From: Acarospora socialis | Lineage: Eukaryota; Ascomycota; Lecanoromycetes; Acarosporales; Acarosporaceae | DNA length: 64,000 nt | Direction of reading: 5' to 3' | Assembly (NCBI GenBank): GCA_025617375.2 | Contig: JAMYGW020000002.1 | Span: forward strand, 1,178,001 to 1,242,000 | In this document: piece after piece, positions 22,920 through 36,883 of the stretch | Layout: the number at the start of each line of letters is the position of its first letter | Numbering within the stretch: the first letter of the stretch is position 1 | Position numbers and translations under genes: made by a program | The notes under the pieces: model-generated | Databases searched by the model: none | What the model was told of the DNA's origin: nothing | Seen by the model: the letters and a program-made list of their open reading frames with translations, nothing else

Positions 22920-24928
22920 TCAAAGTTTAGCTTTGAGATCGCGCTTCGAGGCGCTGGCTTCAGTGTTCGGCATAACTGTGCCAGTCTTATTATCTTCCCC
23001 GAAAAATATAACTTCAACTGTAAGATCGTCCCTATCAGACCGTGAGTTTCTTGTCGGTGATGTTGCGCTCGCTAAGAGGGGAGTTTACCTGTATCGTCTC
23101 GAGTACGGGCTCGGGAGCGTCAAGAGTGCGCATACCATATCTCTGTCTCGTCCGCCCAGTGCGTTACGCACAAGATGCGTTGCGGCGTTCTTGTCCTCGA
23201 CTACGAACCTGTTGTCAGAGCTGTTTACCTGCCATTGTTGCTGTCGTATCGGAGCTCTCTGGCCGCCCTTTTCCGTACTACTGGCTTGACTGTTCTTTTC
23301 GATCGGCAACTTCGTGTCTGCGTTGCTAGCCCAGCTTTTGAGCCATGAACTGCTGTTACGGCCGTTGCCTGTGGAAGCCTTTGCTTGTGATTCGAGCCAT
23401 TGACCGACAAGACCCACAACCTCCTCGTTGGTGAGCATCTCCCACAGGCCGTCCGTAGCCATTACCACAAAGTCACCCTTTTCCGGCTCCACTTTGGTTG
23501 TTGTGACTACCGGCTCGGCGGTCACGTACGGCGGGGTTCTCAGCAGCTGGGATGGCGAACGCCCAAAGAAGTTCAGCTTGATGCGCTCCTGCGTCTCTTT
23601 AGTCCATTTGTAGGATGAGTCACCGAACGCTCTGCTTGGTTCCAGCTGGCCTAAGATACGCCCACCTCGGACGACATCCTCCTCTCCAGGATGTTCTTTG
23701 CGTAGGCGGGCCGCTTCCGATGGAGTACCGCCCGTCTGGTCCTCAGATAAGGGTGTTGCAATCCACTTCCCACTTGCGCCTCTCCTACCAAGTACAGCAC
23801 GTGAGTCGCCGGTACAGGCAACCCTCAGTAGCTTTGAGTCGCTATCGTAAAAGGACAATAAGGCGCATGAGCCTGAGAGGGCCGGTGCCAGAAGTTCTGC
23901 AGCAACACGCTTGGAGTTTGCTTTCATGACCTTCTCAACACTTTCGTGGATAATCTCATGGTCCAGACGAATGAAACCTTTCTTGATCGCCGAGTCAATG
24001 GAATCCGGAGTTGGAAAGGTCAGAGATGGGTCGGTGAGCGCTGACTTGTAGGTCGCGTTGAGCTCTCGAGCCACGAAAGAGATAAGCACTTGACGCAACT
24101 TCGCGGACGTAGTCCAGCCACTATTATTTACATTAGTATGAGGTCAGGGAAGGAGTACGATGATCAGGTTACATGCCTGTGTCCGTCGAAAACACCCCAA
24201 AACATCCAGTCACTGCTCGATGTTCCACTCCTAGTTGCCGCTACACTTTGCGGCACCTCGACAATCTTTTCGGCGTGGTCGTCTTCTATGGGGTCGTTGC
24301 TGGGTATCTGGACTACATCGTAGCGGACAACGCCTCGCCCTCGGCCCACCAGGTACGACTCTTCATTCCGTCTAAGTTTCTGCGTAGCTTGTTCGGGTGT
24401 CAACATTTCAAGTGCCTTGCGGCCTGCGTCATCTGTATGCTTCGAAAGAGGAGAGTCCCCGATGAGCTCCCCGGTATAGAACTGATCGTTCTCTACGACC
24501 AGGGCGCGGCGAGTTGGTTGCATCCCTTCATCAACCACTGCGCTTGGCGGGTTGGCTTGTGGAGATTCTGAATCGCCCACAACAGAAGCCAAAGTTCGAG
24601 ATTGTTGCAGTCCGCCAGATGGTGATTGGTTGTCCCTTCCACTCGCGCTTTGAACTAGGCCTCCTGATTTGGTAGGAGGACTGAGCTTATATGCGTACCA
24701 TGCTCCAGATGCTACCACCGTCGAGACGAGTGCTAAGGAAAAGTTGCGAAAGTACATGAAAGATGTTGACCTAGGCGGTGGACCATTCTCTCGCCCTGGT
24801 GTTGATGATGCTGATCGAACACCTACTGCACAACTCGAGGGATGAATGGGCGAGCTCTTGTTCAAGAGAAGCCTCCGCGCTGAGGCAAGTCGAGCAGTGC
24901 GGAACACTTGAACAGCCGCACGACGCAT
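22920..24928 (-). CDS. PTC5: Mitochondrial PP2C-type phosphatase, pyruvate dehydrogenase phosphatase (Ptc5) family
   Basis: Exons 24928-24177, 24120-23089 and 23031-22920 give 631 residues. An in-frame ATG at 25,024 would add 32, but 24,928 begins a good presequence (MRRAAVQVFRTARLASARR). A membrane segment follows (NFSLALVSTVVASGAWYAYKL). PP2C motifs: SNDPIEDDHAE, WGVFDGHSGW (near 250), ACTGDSRAVLG, ATDGLWEML (near 472) and DDLTVEVIFF at the last exon. The first intron (24121-24176) begins GC rather than GT: the exon ends CACAG and the intron starts GCATGT. Only this junction restores DGHSGWTTSAKL. The second intron (23032-23088) is GT-AG. Family knowledge: it dephosphorylates and activates the E1-alpha subunit of pyruvate dehydrogenase in the matrix. 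Confidence 0.88.
24121..24176 (-). other. GC-AG intron in the PTC5-like gene
   Basis: 56-bp intron with donor AG|GCATGT, branch candidates CTGAC and ACTAAT, acceptor AATAG. It interrupts the catalytic DGHSG motif between the two bases AG and the T of the serine codon. No GT donor nearby keeps the frame. Confidence 0.8.
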
Positions 24929-25194
24929 TGAATGGGAGAGAGGCGTCAGTTTTACCGGCGCCAACGGGACATTGATTGCGGGTGAAGGAGGCAGCGGAAG
25001 TTGACCCTTGCGTGTGACTTGCATTCCCACATGGATATACGGTGCACCACAGCTACCATCTGTGCGGATTAACAGTATGACGCAGCTGTTAACTTTTAAT
25101 ATTTTAACACGGTAACGGTTGTATCCGCTTCACCCCAACAATATATCCAGCCACTTACCCCTGCTCTATACATCAAAAGCAAGAGCGTCGCAAA
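24929..25194. promoter_or_regulatory. Shared divergent promoter of the PTC5-like and RQC1-like genes
   Basis: Head-to-head start codons are 266 bp apart (170 bp if the longer phosphatase start is used). An AT-rich core (TTTTAATATTTTAACACGG) lies at about 25,093-25,112. A shared promoter is inferred from layout only. Confidence 0.5.
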
Positions 25195-27685
25195 ATGTCA
25201 TCTCGAGCCCTGCGGAAGCTTCAGCGCGAGCAAGAGCAGCGCCAACAGCAAGTGCGCGACGACGACCTCTCTGCCGATTCGGACAACGAGAAGGATGACG
25301 AGACTCTGAGGAACACTAAACAAAATATATTCGATATGTTAAATGAGGGAGAGGCTTCAAAGGCTGATGTCGAATCGGACAGTTCAGCGGAGGAAGCAAA
25401 GCCCGGCCAGACAACGAACATGGAGAATGTCAGACCACGGACCTCGGGGAAAAAGAAAAAGAAGAAGAAGGGGAGACAGCAAGCGTCTCAAGCTGCGATA
25501 CCGAAGACAAACGGTCAAACGAAACCGAGTGGCCACGCCTCGGACGAAATAGATCTTGCACTTACGACGTTATCAATGAACACGAATCCTTCCAACGCTG
25601 GTCACCAAAACAGTCCAGCAGCTGACAGCATGCAAAGTCTGCATAATCTCCTGGTGGTTGACACGAAGAACTTGAATTCTATAAATGAGATGAAGAGACT
25701 TTTCGGCAATGCTGTCCTCGAAGCTGACGACCATGGTGCTGCTCCTGCCGGAGCTGGGAGACGCCGTGGGAGGGGTCCTCAGATGCTAGACCTGGGAAGG
25801 GCGTTGGCAGGTCGGAACGCGCCGGGAGGCCGTGGTCAGGGGTTGGCTGGGCTAGCTCTACGAAGGAATGTCTTCATGCAGGGCAAGGAAGAATGGCCGC
25901 GGGGCACAGGCGGCGGATTGGGCATGGAGGTTGTGGAGAAGCACGATGATGGGACGATTGAGTACAGGTTCGTACACAACACGGCATATCAAGACGTGCA
26001 GAGGCAGTTCGAGTCTTGTGTGGAAAGTATGGATCCGCAGCGGATGATCCAACTCCTGCAATTTAACCGTACGGATACTCTTAACCTCTACTTCCGAGTC
26101 TCCGCTAACTCGGCCTGTAGCATACCATATCTCGACGTTGTTACAAGTTTCTGAAATTGCTAAACAGCAAGGCGATCATTCCGTTGCGGGAGACCTTCTG
26201 GAACGCGCCCTGTTCTCGTTTGGCAGATCGGTACATTCAAGCTTCGCCACATCCATTACCGAAGGAAGAGCTTGCCTTGACTTTCGGAGGCCTGAAAACC
26301 GGGAGTTTTGGCTCGCAGCATGGCGATATACCACCAATCTCAGCATGCGCGGAACCTGGCGGACTGCCTATGAGTGGGCTAAGCTTCTGCTTGGTCTCGA
26401 TCCCGAAGGCGACCCGTACCGAATAGGGTTGGTCATTGATCAGTTTGCACTTCGCGCTCACCAAGCTGAACACTTTCTGGCATTGGCCGGACACCCCGTT
26501 CTGAAAGACACATGGAAAGGTGCCCCCAATATCGAGATCTCCAAGGCTTTGGCAGAATACAAACTCGGTCGTGGCAAAGACTGCAGAGCTTCTTTGGGGG
26601 ATGCCATTCAGAAGTTTCCTTGGGTCTTCGAACGGCTGTTTCATGAACTGAATATTAATCACTTACCCAAATCAATCTGGGGTTCGCAAGCGACGACTAA
26701 TGTCGACAGACTTTGGTCTGAGTTATACGTTAAGCGGGCTAAAGATCTGTGGAACACTCCCGAGGCAACGTCCTTACTCGTTGAGGTGGCTGAATCTAAT
26801 CCTCTCAGAACCAAGGGCGACTCGGGCGTCATTACCCGCGACGTAACCCTCGACGAAGCTCGCCATGTACTCCTGTCCGATACACCCGAGTTGATCAGCC
26901 TAATACCACGCAAATACACCACCATGGAGACCTCAAGCTCTGATCCCTTGCCGCCACCGGACAACCTCCCGTCATATACAGCAACTACCTCTGACGATGT
27001 AACCTTAGACACGCCCACTCGACGCAACAATATCCCACAACATCAGACAAGAGATTTCCCTCCGGACGAAGCATCGGAACTCCAGGGCCTGCAAGCCTTC
27101 TTCTCCCGTATCGTGTCATGGCTTCGAGCACGCAGCCTTGCCGACGGCGAAAACGAACAGACAATCGAAGACATCGATCGCGCCGTTGCCGAATCCGGTA
27201 TATCGCCCGACGTCCTCGAAGAGCGACGTGCACGCATGCTCGAACTCCAAGAGCGTCTACAACGCGGAAGAAACGGCAACAGGGCGGAAGACATAGCCCG
27301 AATCCGATCCCTCGAACGCATCCTGGAAGAAGGGGACAACCGGGTCCCTCGCGAGCAGCAGGACGACGCGGCACCGGCACCGGCGCCGGCGCAGGAAGAA
27401 GAAGAAGAGGAATACGACGACGAACGAAACCAACGATGGCTCGCCGGGCGCGGGCTCATGCAATTGCGCGATTTCGTCACCGCCAACGGCGTGGACGAGG
27501 GGAACTGGGCCGAGGACGTCGACGCGGGCCCCGTGACCGAGTATGCGCGGCGGGTCCTGCGGCTGCAGCGCCGCGCCACGCGGAACTTCATCCTCGATTA
27601 CGTGCTGCAGCAGGGCATTTCCGGTCCGGCGCGGGAGTTGGTCGATCGGTATATCGAGAGTGCCAGTAGGGGGATGGAAGGCTGA
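25195..27685 (+). CDS. RQC1: Rqc1/TCF25 family, ribosome quality-control complex subunit
   Basis: Exons 25195-26068 and 26121-27685 give 812 residues. The 52-bp intron (GTACGG, branch GCTAAC, TGTAG) joins LLQFN to PYHISTLLQVSE, a signature stretch of the TCF25 domain. The N-terminus is acidic (SADSDNEKDDE) with a Lys-only patch (KKKKKKK) near 83-90. The conserved domain spans about 240-650, with alpha-helical repeats such as GDLLERALFSFGRSVH and QFALRAHQAEHFLALAGHP. The C-terminus has an acidic run (EEEEEEYDDE) and a final helical segment (RNFILDYVLQQGI). Family knowledge: Rqc1 works with the Ltn1 ligase, Rqc2 and Cdc48 to ubiquitylate and extract stalled nascent chains from 60S subunits. GC content climbs toward the 3' end, as in the kinase and zinc-finger genes. 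Confidence 0.9.
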
Positions 27686-28838
27686 TTCGATCGGAGGGAC
27701 GGACGGACGGAAAGCGCGTCCGCGTTGCTGCGGCGTCGTGGAGCAGGCAGGGCGTGGTCGACTACCTAGGGTGTTAGGAGCTCATTTGGTCTCGTTGCCG
27801 ATGGAGATGTCGGGAGTTTATGTAGGATTGGGGTTCGTTAGGGCATGGCCATGGACTCAGGGTGGCTTTACGATCGATAAAGAGGTCACTTGGTCGGATT
27901 GCAGTTGTTCAAGTGAAACCTTGTTTGATGTGATTCATAGAAATACATGTAGTTATTGGTCAACGTCTCAAAGCTTGCGTTATTTGCACCGACATCAAGT
28001 TGTATACCTGCTAGGTAGGTCGGGGAGTTTTTCCAAACCATCGCCACGTCTCAAACGGTGTCTGAAATTCTGCAAAACGACACTCCCTCACATCGGGTAC
28101 TTCATGCTAGTCAAGTGCCGTTCTCATGTGAGCTTCCATTCGACAATATTCTTCATCTTCAGTATTATACATACTCTTACAAGTATCTACACAAATTCAT
28201 CATCGACTGTTGGGAGATGTTCAGAACCAAACGTCAGTACCGCCCAAGATGTTGCAATCCTGATTCGGGATAGCCCGTATTCTCAATCCGGAGAGCATTT
28301 GTTCACATGACTGTTGCGTGTTGACGAAGAGGTAAAGGCTATTGCTTTGCCTGAGCTTAAGGTTTTTTTCATCTGTTCGGAATTCCCTGCGTAAAGTAGG
28401 GCGACGGTGACGGCTAGAGTAATGCACACATCTAGTCTTTTCTCGTCGTGCCCTTGATGGACTTGGAGGGTGAGTTGTGGTGATGTCGCTGTGGGTGATG
28501 GCGAGGTCAATTAGTAGTTTGGTGTATGTGATGGAAGCCTTTTTTATACGTGGTGGGGCTTGTATCCCCGTAACTCATCGGGGATTGTTGCAACTGTCAA
28601 ATATAGCATAGGAGAGGTAAGATTCAAAACGACTCTCTGGTTTGAATTGAACAGCTATGTAACAGAACGGAGATCAGAGGCCATGTACACAACGACTATA
28701 CAAAAAGCCGGTCCGGTGTGAACGTGTGCGGGGATCCTAACGTTGCGCTAAAAACGTGTGGTATGCGAGAACCCGCAGCCGCATTAGTAGCGACTTGGTA
28801 TGAAACAGAATCTTCTTCTTCCCTTTTCAGTACATAAC
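27686..28838. other. Convergent intergenic region
   Basis: 1.15 kb between the RQC1-like stop and the transporter stop. The long + frame that runs through here from inside RQC1 is a shadow. No repeat, RNA gene or domain is recognised. Confidence 0.6.
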
Positions 28839-30512
28839 TTAGACGACGGAACCCTTGCGCTTGACCTCCTCGACGATTTCCGGCGCCAGGACACCCTTTT
28901 CGGTGATACCCATGTCGGAGGCGAAGGTGGAGCGAGGGACCCACCGGGACGAGGTGCGGGGGTTGGTCTCCTCCAGCATGCGATCGACCTGCTCGAGCGT
29001 AAGACCCTTGGTCTCGGGCACGAGCAGGTAGGCGTAGATGAAGCAGACGGTGCAGAGGCTGCCCCAGACGAAGAAGACTTTGGCGCCGAGGTTGCCTTTG
29101 TCCGTGCCAACCATGTAAGGAGTGATGACGGTGATGATCTGAAAACGACGATTAGTGAAATATTCGATTTACCGAGCATTCACACCATGACTTACGCAAT
29201 TCCATAGCCAGTTGGAGGCGGTCGACAGAGCGACACCGCGGGAACGGATGGGAAGAGGAAAGATCTCGCCAATGAGCACCCACGCGCCTGGACCCCAGGT
29301 GGAGGCGAAGAAGAAGATGTAGATACAGATAAAGGCGATCATGGCCTTCACTGCAGATGGGTTCTGGCCGTCGACGGTGCCGACAATGGCGACGATAAAC
29401 TGGCAGACGACCATACCCAAGGCACCCCAGATGAGAAGCGGACGACGGCCGAATTTCTCGACGGTGTAAAAGGAGATGGGGGTCGAGCAGACGTTGACGA
29501 GGGTGGTGATGAGACCGATGAGGAAGGGGTTGTCGATGGTCCCGAGTTCCTGGAAAAAGGTCGTACCGAAGTAGAAGACGAAGTTGACACCGGTCCACTG
29601 TTGCATCATCTGCAGCGAAGTCCCAAGAATGGTTCGGCGCAAGTTGCTGCTCGGCTTAGTCAATCCACCTTTGAAGCAGTTGGCCCAGCTGCTGAAGTAG
29701 CTGCCTTGAGGGATCGCCTTCGTTTCGTATTCGTGGTTGGCGACGATCTCGGCCAATTCATGTTGAATCAGCTCCGACTCGCGGGGTTGTCCACGGAGTC
29801 TGGCCAACACCTCCGTAGCGCGGTCGAGGTTGCCGCGCTTGACGAAGTATCGTGGTGATTCGGGGAGGAAGAAGAGACCGGTCCCGAGGATCAGAGCCCA
29901 AAGCATCTGAATGGCAATGGGAATACGGTAGGAGCCGGTGTCGTTGCGGTCCTGGGTACCATAGTCGACGCACGAGGCGAGAAGAATACCGATGGTGATG
30001 CAGAACTGGTATCCGGACACGATCGCGCCACGAACCTTCCTCGGCGCAATCTCCGACATGTACAGGATGATGATGGCCGACACGAAACCCACCCCGAAAC
30101 CAGCCACGAGACGGCCGGCGACGAGGAGACCGAGGCCGGTGGAGGCGGTCTGTAGAATGACACCGATGATGAAGATGAGACATCCGAGGATGATGGTGGT
30201 CCGGCGACCAAAGAAGTCGGCCAAATCACCAGCGATGAGCGCACCGAAGAAGGTACCGGCGGAGAGGACCGAGGTGATCAATGACTTCTTCCATGACGGC
30301 AGAGCGAACTCTGCTTTCGGGGTCGTCGCGGGATTCAAGCCGGTGTAGAGGGTAATGAAGTATGGCATACCCATGACACCGCTGATATAACCCGAGTCGA
30401 AGCCGAAGAAGATACCACCGAAGGCGGCGAAGGCGCACATGAGGTACGCTTTCATCGTGACAGGCGCTTCGATGCGCGACGTGTCCGTCGTTGCCACCAA
30501 ACCTCCAGCCAT
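28839..30512 (-). CDS. MFS hexose transporter (sugar porter family)
   Basis: Exons 30512-29196 and 29138-28839 give 538 residues. The 57-bp intron (GTAAGT to TTTCAG) joins SNWLWNC to IITVITPYMV. Twelve hydrophobic helices are visible. Sugar-porter signatures: FGFDSGYISGV in TM1, DFFGRR between TM2 and TM3, GRLVAGFGVGFVSA, PESPRYFVKRG at about 225, QQWTGVNFVFYF at about 300, and PETKGLTLEQVD at about 480. Family knowledge: plasma-membrane proton symport or facilitated uptake of glucose and related hexoses. The sequence resembles fungal high-affinity glucose/monosaccharide transporters, but substrate cannot be read from it. The long upstream gap suggests a regulated promoter. Confidence 0.92.
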
Positions 30513-33141
30513 GGCGACGAAAGGTTACGATGAAGCTCTAGAGGATTGAAGTTGGATATGTGATGTGTGCTAGGCGCTGGGAGTGGTTGCGCTCTTTGAC
30601 GACAACAATGAGGGAGCAACAATGGGCTTCTTGAGTGTCGACTGGGGAGTGGGGGGAGAAAGAAAGGAAGGGAGAAGGAAGCAGAAGTAGAAGGAGAAGA
30701 AAGGGAAGGAGGGATTAATAAAAGCTGGAGGTGATTTGTGGAGACTGGAGAACTCCATTGTCGATATCCAGAGTATAATTAGCTTTCTTAGCCTTGGGCT
30801 CGTGATCCACTACCTTGATTTTGCACCATTTTTCTTTCACCAATCTTACCTACCTTACCTTAGGTACCTTACTTTAGCTGAAATGCACCGAGACTAACTT
30901 CTTTCTGGGTCTTGATCATGTGCTTTTCTGGCTGATCGCAGAAGTAATCAAGTTATACTGGCCTCTTATTGGTTCCGAGGCCTGACCCAAAGCATCGAAT
31001 CTGCGACTACCTCCCGCCAATCACAACTGATATCAGGATGGACGGTGCACGAGCTGAAAAGAATCAAAACGACCTATGAGTAAGGTAAGGTGTTGTGTTA
31101 CGGACAAGTTTTGCCTTCTCCCAGTCCCACCATCATTGCTCTGCGCGTGCTCTACGCCTTTCCCTCCTCCATCCCCATTCTTGTCTTGTGGAGTACGATG
31201 TAGCTAAAATACGGGGGCGAGGCACCATGGGACTGTACACTTCACCCTCCCACAGATGCATAAGATGGTTGTACTGCAAGTACGTCTGGCAGTAGGGTAG
31301 AATCTCAATGTAACTCGCCAGAACTTGTACCATGGCGGAGAATTGTGTTACTGCAGAGCCGGGAGAATGATCGAATCGGGTCTAGTAAGATGCGCGAAGG
31401 CACATGGACAAGTACATGGGCAAGGGCAATCATCCGTTCGACAGGGGACCTTCGTATGAATGAGTGCTGCTTGCCACCGGCTTCAGGAGGGTATCGTCCA
31501 ATGCCGGCCCCGGTCATAGCCGTACCGAATGCAACGCAACCTTGACCGGTGCAATCAATGACAAAGAGACCACAGGCAATAGTGGAAGAAAGAGCGCATG
31601 CGTCTCGTGTTGGTCTCATTTAACGAGTCCCGAATGGAAGCAAGTCCATGCATGCCACCAGCCTACCAGCCTCGTTCTCAGCGTCTAAGGTCGCCCATGG
31701 CCGACATCCAAAAATCTGATACTTCGTACCAAACAACAGAAACTGAGGTCCATGAGCTCGGAGGAGGTTTTCTTCAAGGCTACCGAGCGCAGAATCCACT
31801 TTGAAAAGTCAATATCTTAGGTTACCAAGATATCGGTCGACTTCGGCTTCTACTATGGTAATTGCTGAGAGAAAATTTTCTGTGATTTGTATAGCTAGCG
31901 TTAGGTAATCTCAGTCATATGAATCTTCAAGCCTCGGCAGCTACCATATTATTATTAACGCCAATCTTGAACACCTTGTGTTCAATCTGCCTTAGCTTCT
32001 TTACAAACGTAAGCAGCGATTGCAAGCGTACTCGTACATAACAGGTACGAGCACACATAAGCTTAGACATATCGACCTTACCTTACTGCACACATCGCGA
32101 AGTATAGGTGGTCGAAAGGTGGATGCTAGACCGGTCAGCTACAGCTACTCCGGATGTGTACGGCTTCTCAAGTTCCAGAGTCTGCCGTTTCTCCTCTAAC
32201 TTACGTCCATGCTCAAAGTGGTGATCATGCCGGCTTGGGTGGGACGCCTGTTTGCGGCCGCTTGCTTTCAGCCCCATCGCTTAGCGAATGGGAAAAGCTA
32301 AAAGCATGATGTAGGATGCCGAAGGGTGCATCATGAGGTGTCCACCAGCTAGAAGCTTAGTATGGTAGGTATACGGATGTACTTGGCTTCTTCTAGTCTT
32401 CACAAGCCAGAGTATGGGTAAGGTAGCAGAGAGCAATAGGGTATGAGTATCTCGGCGTCAGTGTTGAGGATTCTCGGGCAGTTAGTGGCATGGTTACACG
32501 CACTTCGAGACTCCAAAGCCGTGACCACGAGAAAAAGAGTCCAGGCTGATACAGGGTTTCTTGGACCCATCCAGAGGCTTGGCCGGAAAGGTCAGGCGGG
32601 TGTCGTGCCGATGTCGTGCTGCGTCCGTGCCGCGGCCGCTGCTTGCAGCTTTTGCAGCTTGCCCCGGACCCGATTCCAACGTGCATCCGATCAATCTATG
32701 CCTTCTCGGACATCGTACAAAGATGCATTGTGTGGACAGATCTGTCGAATGCTTGTCCGTACGATGCATCACTTGCATCTCCGGACCCAAGACCATGTCA
32801 AGGAAGATGGTCCCTGCCTGGGCACATGGCTGTGCTGGCAGCTATCTGTACTATGAAACTAGAGCCTTGCTATCAGCGTGCCTTAAATCCGAGTATCCTT
32901 ATGAGCGATGTAATCCCGATTGATAGATCAAATTCGAAATCTTAGACGCAAACAAACCTAGTTCACACTGATTTCGTAGTTACTAAACGCCCGTCTCGAG
33001 GACATTCAACTGCGACCTCGGAAGCGAATGCTATGCGGACGTCATCATCTCACCGAGTCGCTGGCGGCAGGTCAAGACATGCATCCTGCAGTCCCAACAC
33101 CAATTTCCCCTTGACCATTACTCATCTTCACCCGGACGATC
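30513..33141. other. Divergent intergenic region, no supported gene
   Basis: 2.6 kb between the transporter (-) and the reductase (+). A purine run at 30,650-30,720 (pyrimidine on the transporter's sense strand) is a probable leader tract. GGTAAG/CTTACC words cluster at 30,846-30,872, 31,081-31,090, 32,077-32,087 and 32,410-32,418. Open frames here are short, overlapping and lack domains. Confidence 0.6.
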
Positions 33142-34313
33142 ATGGCGCAGAAGAGCTTCTCGTTGAGTAGCCGAGTCAAGGTAGGCCGCTGTAAAGGAGA
33201 ATGGTCGAACGGCGATGCTAATATGCACGAACCAGCTGGTCAATGGCCTCGCCATGCCGCAAATACACCTTGGAGTATATCTGACTCGGGGCAAGGAGAC
33301 GAGCCAGGCGGTGAGATGGGCTCTTGAGGTAGATCTTACGCAGCTTCACCCAGGGTCATGATCATAACAATGTCTTTCAGGCAGGATACAGAGCGTATGT
33401 GCAGGATCTAGGCCTTTCCAACACGGCTGTATTAACGGACTCCCGTGCTTAAGGGTCGATTCCGCTCAGATGTATCACAATGAGCATGAGGTCGGGAAAG
33501 CGATAATGGAATTCTTGTCGAGCGACGCAAATACGCAGGGGCTGAAGCGGGAAGACATCCATTTCACATCGAAGCTGGCTTCGAACACTTCGTACGAGTC
33601 GGCGCGCAAGGCCATCACACAGTCGATCAAGCAATGCGGACTGGGTTATATCGATCTCTTCCTCCTCCACAGCCCTTACGGCGGAAAAGCCAAAAGGCTC
33701 GAATGCTGGAAGGCCGTCGAGGATGCAATCAACGACGGGGAGGTCAAGATCGGGGGCGTGAGCAACTTCGGCGTCAAGCATGTAAGTCAGGAAACACTTA
33801 CTCCGTTCTTGTCACCCGTCCCGCTGATATACATATGTACTTCAGCTTCAAGAGTTGCTTGCGTCAAAACCTCGAATCCGTCCCGCGGTCAACCAGATTG
33901 AGGTTCACCCTTTCAACACCCGCACGGAGATCACGTCCTTCTGCAAGGAACATGATATCACCGTCGAGGCTTACGCTCCACTGGCCCGAGCCTTACGGAT
34001 GGATCACCCAACGATCAAGAGCCTCTCGCAGAAGTATTCCTGTACGCCGGCGCAACTCATGGTTCGATGGAGTCTTCAGCATTGTTTCGTCCCATTACCG
34101 AAGAGCGTGACGAAGGAGCGCATCATCGCCAACGCTGATGTCGGAGGTTTCGAGATTGACGTCAAGGATATGAAGACCATGGACGGTCTGGACGAGTATC
34201 TAGTGACTGATGTAAGTGATCCTGTTATGTCAGTTTTCGCAGAGGGTACCAATGACACTGGAGTCACAATATGCTGATCTTTTAAACAGTGGGATCCTGT
34301 CGACTGCGATTGA
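33142..34313 (+). CDS. Aldo-keto reductase (AKR superfamily) with a 14-nt microexon
   Basis: Exons 33142-33180, 33236-33328, 33381-33394, 33454-33781, 33846-34211 and 34290-34313 give 287 residues. Each junction restores family sequence: [61 protein letters not shown]. The third exon is only 14 nt. The full catalytic tetrad is present: Asp51, Tyr56, Lys89 (FTSKL), His121 (LLHSPY). The NADPH site [10 protein letters not shown] is also present. Family knowledge: a TIM-barrel NADPH-dependent carbonyl reductase, usually cytosolic. Closest by feel to the fungal 2,5-diketo-gluconate reductase/Ypr1-like group; substrate unknown. Five introns in under 1.2 kb is dense for this window. Confidence 0.85.
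33381..33394 (+). other. 14-nt microexon of the aldo-keto reductase
   Basis: GCAGGATACAGAGC, flanked by TTTCAG upstream and GTATGT downstream. It encodes AGYRA with the next exon, exactly the residues expected before the catalytic aspartate. Skipping it would shift the frame. Confidence 0.75.
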
Positions 34314-35172
34314 TTGACACCCGAGCAATCCGACTGATGAATGCCCTTCTCAGATCTATTGATTTCTGTTAGTACGTATCTGTAAGATTGTCGTCAAGAA
34401 CTCTGTAAAATCATTGCGGCTTCAATCTCTGTGAGACATGGTAGACAGGACGAGAATATATGACTTCAGCCCTAGACGCATGTTCATCGTTATTACACAT
34501 CCATCCTGAGGGTCGCCGAAATCGCAGACTACCTAATACAAATAAACAACCGGCCGTTCCTCCCGCCGTCGACCCCACCAGTCCGAAACAGGCCCCGACC
34601 AATTACAGGCGTCCGATAAGGACAGTCGCATTGACGAACTTATTCCATGACCACATTTCCAGACTCACTCCCACACTTCTCTAAGTTCCCTCGAAGACAG
34701 CCCGCGAATCAATGGGGAGGTTGAGGAGTCTGGAGAAGCTTTGCCGTGGCTTCGAGCATCCCTCCAGGCAAAGATCTGACTGGATCATACTGCTATAGGT
34801 GTAGCCTGCGAACGCGGAGGTGCGTCCTGCAGCTCCTAGCATGCCGGTCAATGTCCCGACCTCGAGTCCATGAACAATCTCAATGACAACCAAGTGGGCA
34901 AATCTGTCTGTCTTGTTTGCCTAGCTTTGTTTTTTATCACGTACTCAACAGCGAATATAAGACCAGGCGGGTGCCACTTTTCCTTCCATCTCGTAGACAC
35001 TCTCCGTTGAAGAGTAAGCTAGTTCCTCTTCCACAGCCTGATCTACAACTCTCTCCCAGTGAACAATCTCCTGCTCGACAGCTTCATCTCACACGCTTCC
35101 ATCGCGAGAGCCGTGACACTACCATTGTCCACTACACCGTCTAGCACTTCCACTTTACGCCCGACCACCATC
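34314..35172. other. Promoter region of the glutamate dehydrogenase gene
   Basis: 0.86 kb between tandem + genes. The last 150 bp are C/T- and A-rich, as expected of a fungal leader. No gene or named regulatory site is recognised. GATA words occur but not in a way I can distinguish from chance. Confidence 0.5.

Positions 35173-36883
<1,711 letters not shown>

Noticed and set aside
27043-27591. 182-codon - frame opposite RQC1
   Set aside because: Shadow of the high-GC 3' exon; Arg/Ser-rich, no domain.
32443-32923. Overlapping + frames of 97-137 codons upstream of the reductase
   Set aside because: Three frames are open together, none has a domain or good start context.
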